From: Synaphobranchus kaupii
Taxonomy: Eukaryota > Chordata > Actinopteri > Anguilliformes > Synaphobranchidae
DNA length: 64,000 bases
Direction of reading: 5' to 3'
Assembly: GCA_029718625.1 (NCBI GenBank)
Contig: CM056381.1
Coordinates: 52,012,157 to 52,076,156 of the forward strand
In this document: positions 22,706-33,008 of the stretch, piece after piece
Position numbering within the stretch: position 1 is the first letter of the stretch
Layout: the number at the start of each line of letters is the position of its first letter
Position numbers and translations under genes: made by a program
Notes under the pieces: generated by a model
Databases searched by the model: none
What the model was told of the DNA's origin: nothing
Seen by the model: only the letters and a program-made list of their open reading frames with translations

Positions 22706-22735
22706 GTGAGTGCAGCATCTCACCACTATTGCACA

Positions 22736-23028
22736 TACCCCCACATCTCATCCCCAGCACAGTCACAGTGAGGTACCCCTGCATCTCAACACAGCTCAGT
22801 CACAGTGAGTTATGCCCTACATCTTAGCACAGCGCAGTCACAGTTACCTACCCCCCACATTTCAGCACAGTGCTGTCACAGTGAGTCCCCCCCCCCCCCC
22901 CCCCCCCCACATCTCAGCACAGCGCAGTCAGTTACCGCCTACATCTCAGCACAGCCACAGTTCCTTACCCCCCACATTTAAGCACAGTGCAGTCACAGTT
23001 ACATACCCCCCTCATCTCAGCACACCAA
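22736..23028 (+). repeat. minisatellite in kdm4b intron with poly-C run
   Basis: About six diverged units of roughly 45-50 bp built on CATCTCAGCACAGCGCAGTC. A run of ~22 C lies at 22887-22908. Ends 40 bp before the Tudor 2 exon. Confidence 0.75.
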
Positions 23029-23068
23029 TATCTTAGCGTGTAACTCCTTTCGTATTGTCTCTTCCCAG

Positions 23069-23161
23069 GTGGAATTTGAGGACAAATCCCAAATGACCCT
23101 GAAACGTAATGAACTCCACATGTTGGGGCAAGAGCTGCCGAAGAGGATCAGGTCTCGCCTG
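23069..23161 (+). CDS. kdm4b: kdm4b exon: second Tudor domain
   Basis: A 31-codon exon between acceptor CTCTTCCCAG and donor GTGAGT, phase 0 both sides. It begins VEFEDKSQMTLKR and ends QELPKRIRSRL. The ELPKR-x-RSRL ending is the hallmark of the C-terminal edge of KDM4 double Tudor domains. With the preceding exon it completes the Tudor 2 strands. Open frame and conserved borders suggest a functional exon. Confidence 0.9.
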
Positions 23162-23472
23162 GTGAGTCCAGAGGGGAGCCGTGGCTGGGCACAGGGGTAA
23201 ATGTTCAGTGTCAGCAAAAATAGCACATTGATTGATTTTAAAAGCAAGCTCCAATAGTTTATATCAAAGTCTTTGTCTATTTTGTCAATGAAATGTAGGT
23301 GAGAAGACAGGTAATAAGATATGGATTTAACTGTTAGTGCTGTGTGTTTTTCCTAAGGTGCATGTATTTAAGGGGTAACTGTGTTTACAGTGAGATTCTC
23401 AGGAGATTGAGCATTGTTGTACTTTGAATTGGTATTGACCATTTTGTTGCATCTGTTTTTTCTCGGTTTCAG

Positions 23473-23772
23473 TCCTTGACAGGAGAAGAATCGCAGGCAG
23501 CCAAGCGACCACACCTCCTGTCCCTGTCCCTGCCCACCGTTTCATTGTACCCTCTGGCCTCCGCGCCTTTCCCATCCACTGATCTCACCCCCGTCCCTCT
23601 CCACACCTCAGGTCTCACTGCCGGCATCTCTTATTCTGCCCCCAACAGCCTCCCAACTCCATCCACCCCAGAAGCAGTCACCCAGAGTTCCACATACTCC
23701 AGCTCCCTGTCCTTTATGGAATCTTTTCTGGATATGCAGTACCCTCAGGAGGAAGGCAGCGCGCATCAGTAA
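23473..23772 (+). CDS. kdm4b: kdm4b terminal exon: C-terminal tail and stop
   Basis: Follows acceptor CGGTTTCAG in phase 0; 99 codons plus TAA. It begins SLTGEESQAAKRP, which resembles the KDM4B tail (acidic residues then Lys-Ala-Ala-Lys-Arg-Pro); KDM4A and KDM4C have an unrelated tail rich in basic residues, so this identifies the paralogue. The middle is a Ser/Pro/Thr/Leu-rich low-complexity stretch of about 60 residues, longer than I recall for the mammalian tail. The end SLSFMESFLDMQ resembles the short conserved hydrophobic motif at the KDM4B C-terminus. Stop at 23770-23772. Confidence 0.85.
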   Translation, partial: SLTGEESQAAKRPHLLSLSLPTVSLYPLASAPFPSTDLTPVPLHTSGLTAGISYSAPNSLPTPSTPEAVTQSSTYSSSLSFMESFLDMQYPQEEGSAHQ

Positions 23773-23787
23773 AGTCTGTGACTAGAG

Positions 23788-23996
23788 CAGGGGTGTCCAA
23801 TCTCATCGAAAAAGGGACGTTGTAGGTGAAGGTTTTTTGTTTTAGCCCAACACTATGAAACCCAATTGTAGTTATCAAGGTCTTGACAGAAGACCATGAT
23901 TAGTTCATTAGTAGGAGACTCAGGTGTCATAGTACTGAGCTAAAAACAAAAACTGCATCCACACCGGCCCTTTTCAGATAAGATTGGACACCCCTG
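23788..23996. mobile_element. hAT-type MITE in kdm4b 3' UTR
   Basis: Terminal inverted repeats CAGGGGTGTCCAATCTCATC and, at the other end, GATTGGACACCCCTG. Flanks GACTAGAG and GTCTAGAG match at 7 of 8 positions, consistent with the 8-bp target duplication of hAT elements. 209 bp, no coding capacity. It starts 15 bp after the kdm4b stop codon. Confidence 0.85.
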
Positions 23997-24204
23997 GTCT
24001 AGAGTTCTGTGGGAACAGTGCTGGACAGGTGTAATACCACCACCCTGCCAAATGAGTGCAGATGGTGCTCATGTTCAGAACAATCACTTTGCATGGTTAT
24101 TCCTATTCTTCTCGTCGTTTTTGTCCTCATAGTTGTTGACTGTTCAAGAAAGACGGCTAACAGAGATGAATGATTCTCACCCCCTGCATCTGCAAGGCTC
24201 AATA

Positions 24205-24451
24205 TCGACAGCCTCATAACAAAAGTGCCTAAGTCATTTTTTGGACATTTTGAGATTTTCTGCCTAAATCACTTGATTTATCATTTGTCAACAGTGTAAA
24301 AATGCTCAAGTCACTGCAGGTCGCTGTGCACTTCCTGAACCGCTTTATGCTATTCTGCCTAAATCCACGATTTGATTTAGGCAGATTTATTTTTGCCTTT
24401 TTCTCAAGACTACAAAAAATGACTTAGGCACTTTTGTTATGAGGCTGTTGA
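24205..24451. mobile_element. short inverted-repeat element (MITE) in kdm4b 3' UTR
   Basis: Ends are near-perfect inverted copies: CAGCCTCATAACAAAAGTGC on the left and its complement at 24425-24448 on the right, continuing as weaker pairing (TGCCTAAATC / GATTTAGGCA) toward the centre. In RNA this would form a long hairpin. No ORF. Superfamily not determined. Confidence 0.7.
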
Positions 24452-24830
24452 TGTATCTTTTGAGCTCTCACACTCCCCAAGGGAAAGAACAGACTCCTTT
24501 GTTTGTGTTGGTAGCATTCTGCTAACACTTTTCCTCAATCAAATTTAGTCTATTTAGTCTATTTTCTAAAGCAAAGCAAAAACACAAACAACAGGACCCT
24601 AGCGGAGAACACAATTGTGAGAAAAGTTCCAATAATGTAAAGTAATGTTTTTTTGTCTAACGATTGATGTAGGGGGTAAAAGGTGTATTTAAATATTATG
24701 GTTCAAGAAAACTATTTTGTGTAAATAATTCAGTATAGCAGACATACATGTGTCCACAGGAACTGTGAGCTGTGGATAAACTGCCTTAACAAGGAATTTT
24801 TGGACTTGAATAAACATACTTTCCATATTT

Positions 24831-25102
24831 ATATATATATATTTTTTAAAAGCATTTGATTTTCTATACTTTGTAGTTATGCAGTTTTGTAAAATGTTAC
24901 TATTACGTTACGACCCTGTAAGGGAAGGGTGAGCATAACAGTAACTAATAATAATAATGACCGGGTATAAGCAAGGTGTAATGCTTCCAGATAAGCGTAT
25001 GGGGGAGAATAAACAAATGGCAACAATATATAGTGAAAGTCTTTACTTAGTGACAAAAGGTGATGCAAGTGCATACAGTGACAATCCTGAAAAGTATATA
25101 TA
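24831..25102. other. intergenic, no gene seen
   Basis: AT-rich sequence after the kdm4b poly(A) signal; no supported feature. Confidence 0.4.
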
Positions 25103-26019
25103 CAGATCCTTTCCAAAAAATTTGAATATCATGGAAAAGTTTTTTTTTTTTCATAATTCCATTCAAAAAGTGAAACTTTCATAGATTATAGATTCATTAC
25201 ACACAAAGTGAAATATTTCTAGCCTTTATTTGTTTCATTTTTCATAATTTTGGCTTACAGCTCCAGAAAACCCCCAAAACAGTATTTCAAGAAATTAGAA
25301 TAGTGTGTCGAAAATCAGCATTTACTTCAGTTATTTCAGAGAATGAGTGGAGTGGCTTGACTCGAGGAATTCGTCAGTTGTAGCCCATGTCCCGGATACG
25401 TCTGTACGTGGTGGTTTTTGAAGCACTGACTCCAACCTCAGTCCACTCCCTCTGCATCTCCGCCAAATTTTGGAATCGTCTTTGCTTGACAATCCGCTGA
25501 AGCCTACGGTCATCTCTTTTGCTTGTGCACCTTCTCCTGCCACATTTTCCCCTTCCACTAAACTTTCTATTGATATGCTTGGACACTGCACTCTGTGAAC
25601 AGCCAGCCTCCTTAGCGATGACCTTTTGTGGCTTACCCATCTTCTGGAGGGTGTCAATGATGGTCTTCTGGCCAATTGTCAAGTCTGCAGTCTTCCCCAT
25701 ACTGAACCAAACTGAGATAAACTTTGCAGGTGTTTTGAGTAAATTAGATGATAGTGTGACACTCAGTCTAAAACATTCATTCTCTGAAATAACTGAAGTA
25801 AATGCTGATTTTCGACACACTATTCTAATTTCTTGAAATACTGTTTTGGGGGTTTTCTGGAGCTGTAAGCCAAAATTATGAAAAATGAAACAAAGGCTAG
25901 AAATATTTCACTTTGTGTGTAATGGATCTATAATCTATGAAAGTTTCACTTTTTGAATTGGAATTATGGAAGAAAAAAAAAACTTTTCCATGATATTCTA
26001 ATTTTTTGGAAAGGATCTG
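25103..26019 (-). mobile_element. Tc1-like transposon reduced to its DNA-binding domain
   Basis: Ends CAGATCCTTTCCAAAAAATT and the inverted copy, flanked by TA; terminal repeats ~200 bp. Length 917 bp. It keeps one intact frame (25374-25700, -) for the transposase N-terminus only. Confidence 0.85.
25374..25700 (-). CDS. stand-alone Tc1 DNA-binding domain protein, 108 aa
   Basis: ATG at 25700 starts MGKTADLTIGQKTIIDTL. Two helix-turn-helix subdomains in the paired-like Tc1 arrangement: GKPQKVIAKEAGCSQSAVS (first HTH, residues ~20-40), a basic GRGKCGRRR hook, and LAEMQREWTEVGVSASKTT (second HTH). It stops after RRIRDMGYN, just before the DDE catalytic domain of a full ~340-aa transposase. The frame has no stops. 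Expression unknown; such a protein could bind its own ends without cutting, which is inference. Confidence 0.65.
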   Translation of the reverse strand: MGKTADLTIGQKTIIDTLQKMGKPQKVIAKEAGCSQSAVSKHINRKFSGRGKCGRRRCTSKRDDRRLQRIVKQRRFQNLAEMQREWTEVGVSASKTTTYRRIRDMGYN

Positions 26020-26025
26020 TATATA

Positions 26026-26240
26026 CAGTACCAGTCAAAAGTTTGGACACACCTACTCATAGAAGGTTTTCCACATTTTGGAATAGTAAAGACATCAAAA
26101 CTATGAGATAACACAAATTAAATTATACAAAGACCAAAAAAAAACAAATAAAAAAAAGTCATATATTTTAGATTCTTCAAAGTAGCCACCCTTTGCCTTG
26201 ATAACGGCCTTGCACATTCTTGTCATTCTCTCAAACAACT
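26026..26240. mobile_element. Tc1-like terminal fragment
   Basis: Starts CAGTACCAGTCAAAAGTTTG, a well-known fish Tc1 terminal repeat, and runs into a transposase remnant on - (AGTAGCCACCCTTTGCCTTG). The other end is missing; it joins a foldback fragment. Confidence 0.75.
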
Positions 26241-26246
26241 TCTGTG

Positions 26247-26483
26247 GTAAACAGGTGATGCCATCATGACTCTATATAAAAGGATATCAAAAGACTCCTG
26301 ATATCTTATTTTCTGGTACTCTTAGAAGCGATACTATAACCTCTGAATTTGAATGGATCTCTATGGGAATTGGGGGGTGGGACTAGATTAAGCTGTAAAT
26401 TACACGGGAATAGTATGTAACCCATGGTTGGCTAAATGGCTGTGAGTCATCAAGGGTCTGAGGTATCAAACGAGGCTCAAACC
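26247..26483 (-). repeat. half of a foldback-family element
   Basis: Matches the arm at 16300-16520: GGATATCAAAAGACTCCTGA, TGGATCTCTATGGGAATTGG and GGCTAAATGGCTGTGAGTC in the same order. One arm only. Confidence 0.75.
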
Positions 26484-26502
26484 TGACTCCCCGTGCTGGG
26501 GA

Positions 26503-26834
26503 GCCGTTTCCACATTCTTGCGGTCTCCCAGCATTTCAGTCAGCTGTTACACTGCCTTGCGTAGCTGTGTAACTTCTTTGGACAGGTTGCCAGCCTTGCC
26601 CTTCTTTTGCACAGGGGCCTGGGTGGCGGGAGTACCCTTACGTTTGGGCGCAACCTCTACTGCCGCTGGTGTTCTGCCCGAGGGAGGCATGTGGGACATG
26701 AATACATCCAATCGGGCCTGCTTATTCTCCAGTGATATGCCCATACAGCAGGGGCAGGGGTCTGAGAACGCTTCCTGCAGATGCCCTAGGCCGAGGCACA
26801 AATAACAAAGGGTGTGCCCATCGGCCAAATCCAT
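26503..26834 (-). pseudogene. gag-like ORF of a tyrosine-recombinase-type retrotransposon, partial
   Basis: The - strand frame begins near CGGAMDLADGHTLCYLCLG and continues GHLQEAFSDPCPCC; then KKGKAGNLSKEVTQLRKAV runs to the stop. The Cys-x2-Cys...GHxxC-x2-Cys pattern is typical of short zinc-finger proteins in DIRS/Ngaro-like fish retroelements. Not in the right order to be the gag of the element at 28.3-37 kb, so probably a separate fragment. Identity moderate. Confidence 0.45.
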
Positions 26835-28318
26835 GGCTCCCCCACATTCAGTGTGTTCATGCTTTAGCCAAATAAATGAAAAACGTGGTGGTGCTCATCT
26901 AATAGAGTAAGCTAAGGCAGCTAGTGTAGCGAAGCACGTGCACTCTGCCTTGCAAACAAATCGCTACTGCACCACGCTAGCCGAATGGGAAGCCTCACTG
27001 GTGTGCTCGCGCAGCCAGTACCGGCTTAGACTCAGTCACTGGAGCTGTAGCTCACCGATTGTTTGGTAGTAGATCTCACTGGGGTACACTTTCCACACCT
27101 AGGTTCGATCAATGAAATCGCAGTGTAGGGACAATGGACTACATTTCCATTCATTTCACAGGAAACCCAAAAGACATTTAAAACACGGCCACAGCCAATC
27201 GTGACTCTTGGAAATACAAGACACTAAGGGTCATAAAACTAAAACAGATAAGACTGAACGCGTTCCAGTCTGTGCCCGACCCCGATCCTATTCACTTCAC
27301 TCTTCCATCTCTTCCTCGATCGTGCTGCACAAGAGGCAGCGCTCCAATTTCTCTCCGCTTTTGCTAGCTACAGAGCTCAAAGGTGGACCTCCATTGCACC
27401 AGCAACACCGCGGCAGCAGCATCAAAGGCCGCGGAGAGAGACGCAAACGGGTTAGCTTGCCTACGGCATCTAACCATAGAACTGAATTAACGCAACTCCG
27501 ACCGAGGTGTGTTCCAGCCACGGACAAAGACGCAGGCGATAACCGACCCGCATCCCTACCAGGTTAAGAAAGGCTAGGAGGAGACGCCCGCACCATCCAC
27601 CTCACGGACAAGCCAGCTATAATCAACTCACCGCAGACTTCAGTAAGACTGATCAAACATCCCAAGCATTAGTTTAGGATTTTAGTCTGAACTGTTTATC
27701 GGTAATTTGATTGCATCTCGACTTTGTACGATAATAGCTGTATAAACGTGTTGCGCTGGTTAGCAAGCTAGCCGGCTGGCCTACCGTTTCATTGCTAATG
27801 TGGTGCTACTAACTAACCCGAGCAGGCCTCACTGGTTTGCCCCTCTATCCTAACACTGACTAACATTTGTGTGATATGATCTCATTTTAGCTTACTGTAG
27901 ATGATAAATACGTTATTTCCTGACCGAAGTGCGTGAACTTATTTATAGTAACGTCAGTTTTGAGATCAATAATCACCATCGTGCTGCGACACAGCTTACT
28001 CCACGTGATTCCTTTGTTCCCTGAACGCACGTGGCATAGGCCTACACACCGACACACACACACACACACACACACCCATATGTGCATACACACATATAAA
28101 TGCTACAATACGCACACCACACAATATGTCTATTTAGTAGAATGTAATATTCATGTTTTTCCTTGTTTAATAAATGTATTTTTGTTAAACCTGGTGTTTG
28201 TTTTGATGTCGTATGAACACGAGAGCTGAGTCAAACCGAATCATTAGAACGTAATACCTTCAACCCTTATGAATTATTAGTTATTAGTGCTTTGATGGTA
28301 AATTGAAGTAGTAGTAAT
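26835..28318. other. no clear gene; CA microsatellite
   Basis: A CpG-containing stretch (27240-27560) has an open 119-aa frame without recognisable domains or splice support. A CA repeat lies at 28051-28074. Confidence 0.4.
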
Positions 28319-28499
28319 TCAGTCAGGACCACTGTTGTTCAAGTAAAAGCTTTATTAACATTCTTAAAACAATACATTTTAGGTTTGGCGGTATGGTTCT
28401 GTTCAAAAACCCTCCCGCCAATCAACGCGAGCAAGCAGGAGTATGGCGGTGAGGGCAGAAGCAACAACCCCCAATAGGGTTGCCCTTAGAACAGAACTG

Positions 28500-28720
28500 A
28501 GAATGTTTTTTTTTACAGATTCCATTCAATCAGTTGTATGTATATGGCACTTTTAAGTGTCATTATCACAACAATTTACAAGGAACCGGGCCTGAACCCC
28601 CGTAGAGCATGCCTAGGGCGACAATGGCAAGGAAGAAACCTTGGGCAGAACCTGACTCTGAGGGGGTTGTCCATCCGCCGCTGACTGACACCGGTTAACT
28701 GAAATAGCTGATTACAGAAT
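28500..28720. repeat. interspersed fish repeat (probable LINE 3' region)
   Basis: Contains GGCAAGGAAGAAACCTTGGG and CAGAACCTGACTCTGAGGG, words of a very common teleost interspersed repeat. Family not assigned. Confidence 0.5.
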
Positions 28721-29016
28721 AGAAAAATGCAAGACAGAACATATGAAAATGTCAATATATAATGAGCCGGTGGTGGAAGGCGGATTGAAGGCCAGCAGGT
28801 GGCATCAGCTGGGGACGGCGTGGAGCTGAGCTGACCGGCTGCTTCTGGAGAACGATGTTTGTTGATCTATAGCTACCGCTCCGGCGGTTGCCGAAGAGGG
28901 AAGGAGAGAGGAAAGAAATCAGTAGGCACTCAAACAATATTAGTGAGCCATGCAGGAGCGATACAGGCTAGGTGTCAGTACGCAAAGGGGAACTGAAGAG
29001 GGTGGAGGGGGGGGGT

Positions 29017-29183
29017 TTTGTGTGCAGCGGGCGTGCATCAGAGGATCCACCATGTTAGGGCGAGGCGGTTAAATAGACCGCCTTGATTCACCAATCAATC
29101 CATTCAAGTAGCGTCACTACTCAGCTGAGCTGTCAGCTGATTCACTCTCGTGGTCTGCCTGAACTAACGCTACGCTCGATTTC
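29017..29183. repeat. terminal direct repeat, copy 1
   Basis: TGTGCAGCGGGCGTGCATCA through AACGCTACGCTCGATTT, near-identical to 36793-36976 in the same orientation; the other copy has ~17 extra bases (CTATGGCCGGGTTTCAC). Confidence 0.8.
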
Positions 29184-29399
29184 AGTCAGGACCACTGTTG
29201 TTCAAGTAAAAGCTTTATTAACATTCTTAAAACAATACATTTTAGGTTTGGCGGTATGGTTCTGTTCAAAAACCCTCCCGCCAATCAACGCGAGCAAGCA
29301 GGGGTATGGCGTTGAGGGCAGCAGCAACAACCCCCAAAACAACCATACGCCAAAGTGCTGCTTGTGTTGTGCTTATGTGATGACTATGTGTAACGCCTT

Positions 29400-30390
29400 T
29401 CGCTTCCGGAGGAAGTCATTCTGTCCATCAGCTCGAGGCCCTTCTAATATCACATGGATCAGTGGCTATGTGTACCAACGCTTGTTGGACCCCCCTGTGT
29501 GCCAGATTTAGTGTACCTAACCCCAGGAAGTTCTATATGCAGTGATAAAGAACTATGTGTGACCTTCCAGCTACCAATGAAACCATCCTGTCTGTCAGCT
29601 CAAGGTCCTTTTAACATTACATGGATCAGTGGCTATGTGTACCAACGCTTGTTGGACCCCCCTGTGTGCCAGGTGTAGTGTGAACTAACCCCAGGAAGTT
29701 GTGCCAGATGTAGTGTAACCTAACTCCAGGAAGTTCTATGTGTAGTGATGAAGAACAATGTGTGTGACCTTCCAGCTACCAATGAAGCCGTCCTGTCTGT
29801 CAGCTCAAGGACCTTCTAACACTATATGGGTCAGTGGCTATGTGTACCAACGCATGTTGGACTTCCCTTGGGAGCCGGAACATTCATTTAACCAGGGAAA
29901 TTCTATGTGTAGTGGTGAAGAACAATGTGTGACCTTTCAGCTACCGATGTAGCATCCTGTCCTTCAACTCAAGGCCCATTTAACATTTACGTGGGTCAGT
30001 GCTATGTGTACCAACGCCTGTTGGACTTCCATGGGAGCAAAACTAATCAGGGGAGTTCTATGTGTAGTGATGAAGAACTATGTGTGACCTTCCAGCTCTC
30101 GGTCCTTCTAACATTACATGGATCAGTGGCTATGTGTACCAACACCTGTTGGACTTCCATGGGAGCAAAACTAATCAGGGGAGTTCTATGTGTAGTGATG
30201 AAGAACTATGTGTGACCTTTTGGCTACGGATGAAGCCTGACATGCCTATGGGGGAGAAGCTCTTCATCCCTTCAGGTCCATGCCAATTAATACCATACCA
30301 ACGCCTGTTGGTCTTCTCCCTAGAGGTGGTGGAGGATGCTGTGCATAATATTGGCTTCATGGCGCCCGTATGCCTAGGGCCATTCTAACT
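29400..30390 (+). repeat. satellite array, ~165-bp unit, about six copies
   Basis: GGCTATGTGTACCAACG recurs at 29464, 29631, 29836, 30000 and 30128, and a partial copy at ~30297. Units also share AGTGATGAAGAACTATGTGT. Spacings 167, 205, 164, 128 and ~169. Each unit has an open frame with the same peptide, but stops and frame changes between units argue against a gene. Confidence 0.85.
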
Positions 30391-30544
30391 ACTGAAGTTG
30401 TATTTGTAGTATATGTATATGTACCAACCACCTAAAGGCAATTTCCGAAGCTAAATTAACCATTTAAGGTTAATTTAAGGAAATAGAAACTTCTAGGCTA
30501 CCCTTATCGGTGTGAATGAATTAAAACACCCGTGTCTCAAACGA

Positions 30545-30694
30545 GACACCAGTTTGTGAACTATTTATTTATTTATTTTTTAAAGTGAGGGGAAGGTGTT
30601 TATCTTTGCTTTGTGGGTTTTCTTTTTAAGCCGTTTAAAAGCAGATGGAGGGATGGCTTCCCGAACAGGCTACCGACTGAGGGATCCCTGCATC
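30545..30694 (-). pseudogene. tyrosine recombinase relic, part 2
   Basis: Continues the recombinase of 33397-33600 across the Kolobok insertion. Reads SVGSLFGKPSLHLLLNGLKR, the pattern of the core-binding region of fish YR retrotransposons, then a stop and AT-rich decay. The catalytic Arg-His-Arg-Tyr region is not visible. Confidence 0.6.
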
Positions 30695-30914
30695 TTAAAG
30701 AGATACTGCAGAGGCTTTTCTAAGGCCTTTTTTACCGCTTCAATTTGAACTGGAACTCGTGAGTAGGTGTGGCCATATGACGATGGTGCCACATAGTCAT
30801 ATTATGAATATTCATACAGTCAAGGAGTGAAAGGGTGTGTCTTGGTGAACGGACTCAGGCCCCCACTGAACTCAGCCCCCTTCCTGCTCTCTCCTCACCT
30901 AAACAAACAACAAA

Positions 30915-31124
30915 ATGACAAGCGACAAGAGTGACAGCAGTACTGCAGGGAGTTTTGAGGTGGAGGAGTTTGAAAGGATTCCTTCGTGGTGGAAGACTCT
31001 TCCTCGCGAAGATGTTGCTTGGGAAATACAGCCGTATTCATTCGAGTCACTGGCAGCAGCAGCCGCTGTATTAGTTGAGCGACGTCTTCGCGATCGAGGA
31101 GAGGACCGGGGATGTAACCGAATG
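30915..31124 (+). pseudogene. P2RX7-like gene, first exon (in non-autonomous element)
   Basis: ATG at 30915 in a good context; acidic Ser-rich start (SDKSDSSTAG), then WEIQPYSFESLAAAAA, RLRDRGEDRGCNRM and a donor (GTAGAG). The Glu-Ile-Gln-Pro-Tyr-x-Phe-Glu motif and the Asn before the splice fit first exons of fish stand-alone P2RX7-domain proteins, where the zinc WCxCGxC block follows. That block is not seen downstream; a possible acceptor (CTCTGCAG at 31437) leads to SRWRYTEEQY, perhaps a C-terminal remnant after internal deletion. Confidence 0.55.
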
Positions 31125-31560
31125 GTAGAGCTAACGTTACCTAGCTAAGTTAGCTTGTTTGTCTGCCTAAAGTAACGTTACTATTAAATACATTCTAATA
31201 CACAGCAAAACCCAGTCAAACAGTAACGTTAGTATATTGAACATGGCTGGTTGTAGCGCCCAGCTCCACTTGGTCCGGAGAGAATTGTTATCATTTATTA
31301 GCTAACATTCATAAATGATAGTGATAATTAGCTGTCTAGCTAAGTTACGAGTTCTCTGGACCAAACGGGGCTAAACTCACACACAATAGACTGCTTTGCA
31401 TTACCTAATTTATCGATACATTCCATCTCTCTGCAGATTATGAAAGCTAACAGAGCCGGTGGCGTTACACCGAGGAACAATACATCTGACTCCTTGGCAT
31501 AATGCAGGCAAGTTAGCTAAAGATACCGAAGTAAGACGTTGTAGATGAATAACTCTCTAT

Positions 31561-33008
31561 GGCTACGTTCACACTGCAGGTAAACAGTGGCCCAGATCCA
31601 ATTTTTTCCTCAAATGTGACACAGATCAGATTTTTTTATGGAAGTGTGAACAGCGAAAATCACATTGAATCTGACATTTACAATTCTCATTTGGGCCACT
31701 TTTGAATGTGGTATTAGATGCCGATACATAACCAATTGTGTCAAAGCGACCGCAGTCTGTCAGATCGGAATTAATGTGACTTTTACGTAATTTTTGATGC
31801 ACCTAGCAGGGCATTAGAACGTTAGCACACGGGCTAGTTAACTCACTATTGTACAGGGTAGGTTATCAACAGATTCACATTATATTATCATGTGTTGTCA
31901 TTTTTTAAGTGGGAAACGTGCAAAGCAGTGGATTTTTTTTGGGCAAACGATACACCATAATAAGTCGGAAGTAGGCAACGTTTTTATATCATTCGCGGAC
32001 AGCTGCGTTACCCGTTTTGTGATTTAAAATAATGTTAGAACTGTCCATATTATTGTCTTGGTTTGTTGAATAAATAAATAAATAAATAAATTTATTAAAT
32101 TAAATAAATTTATTTATTATTATTTATTAAATATTTATAAATAAATATTTATTTATTATTATTTATTAAATAAATAAATAAAAATGCTAAAAAGTTGTGT
32201 ACGTCGCTCTGGATAAGAGCGTCTGCTAAATGCCTATAATATAATATATAATGTTGCACGGTATTCATTATTCACGGTTTTCTCATGTAGCTGCTTACCG
32301 AACGTTATGGTTGTCGGTCCAATAGTGTGTCAATAGTTTAATCTAAGGGTGCACATGCTAGGCTATACGTTACACATGAAGTTGAACAGATGTGTCGTGT
32401 GATACTATAGCTTTTTATATTGTGTATTTTAACACGGCTGGAACGCTGTATTGACCAATCTGCATCCCGGAACTATCCATTTTATATATGTATATCGACT
32501 AGTCTCACTAGCCAAATGGCCGAGCGCTCCATTTTCTTAACTCGCCCGTCCTCGCCCAGGCGAATGAGCGAAGTTAATTTCATGCCTTGCTTGAGTTTCA
32601 CTTAAACCGCCCATGTCACGGTCCCCCCATTCCTGGCTCCGATCTCGCATTCACGAGTTACTCTGCACAGTAGCAGCCATGGCAGCACAAAAAGCTAGTA
32701 AAAACCTTGGATTTTTTCCCGTCTCCTCAACCTTATCATTAGCTCCACTGCACATCAACTTTAAAATTAAAGCAGAAGCTGTGACTTTGATGACTTCCTT
32801 TTTGTTGTTTATTTCTGCAGGCTGTGTAACAGGCGCTATGTCTTTTGTTTTTGTTAATTTGCACGGGTCATTTGAGGAGAGCAATCGGTTCACACTGGAA
32901 TCAGATATGGGCCACATTAAAAAATGAATGTGAACAGCCAAACAAAAAAAATCGGATCTGAGCAATAAATCGGAATTGAGCACTAAGGCCTGCAGTGTGA
33001 ACGTAGCC
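31561..33008. mobile_element. TIR transposon nested in the Kolobok-type element
   Basis: Ends GGCTACGTTCACACTGCAGG and the inverted CCTGCAGTGTGAACGTAGCC, with matching subterminal GTGTGAACAG and GAATGTGAACAG. Target duplication unclear. Contains an AT-rich palindromic repeat (32068-32185) and a SINE tail (32190-32243). Confidence 0.8.

Larger units (their letters stand above)
23773..24830 (+). other. kdm4b: kdm4b 3' UTR (inferred) with AATAAA signal at 24809
   Basis: No open frame follows the kdm4b stop. The first plausible polyadenylation hexamer is AATAAA at 24809-24814, followed by an AT-rich stretch. If used, the 3' UTR is ~1.05 kb and contains two short inverted-repeat transposons (23788-23996 and ~24205-24451). 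The extent is inferred; no transcript evidence is available. Confidence 0.5.

Noticed and set aside
27208..27567. 119-codon frame in CpG-containing sequence
   Set aside because: No domain, no splice-site pattern, and an opposite-strand frame of similar quality.
29083..30388. Possible repeat-protein gene
   Set aside because: The peptide repeats because the DNA is a satellite; stops and frame changes occur between units.
29400..30390. CRISPR-like array
   Set aside because: Repeat units are long and diverged with no unique spacers, and the genome is eukaryotic.
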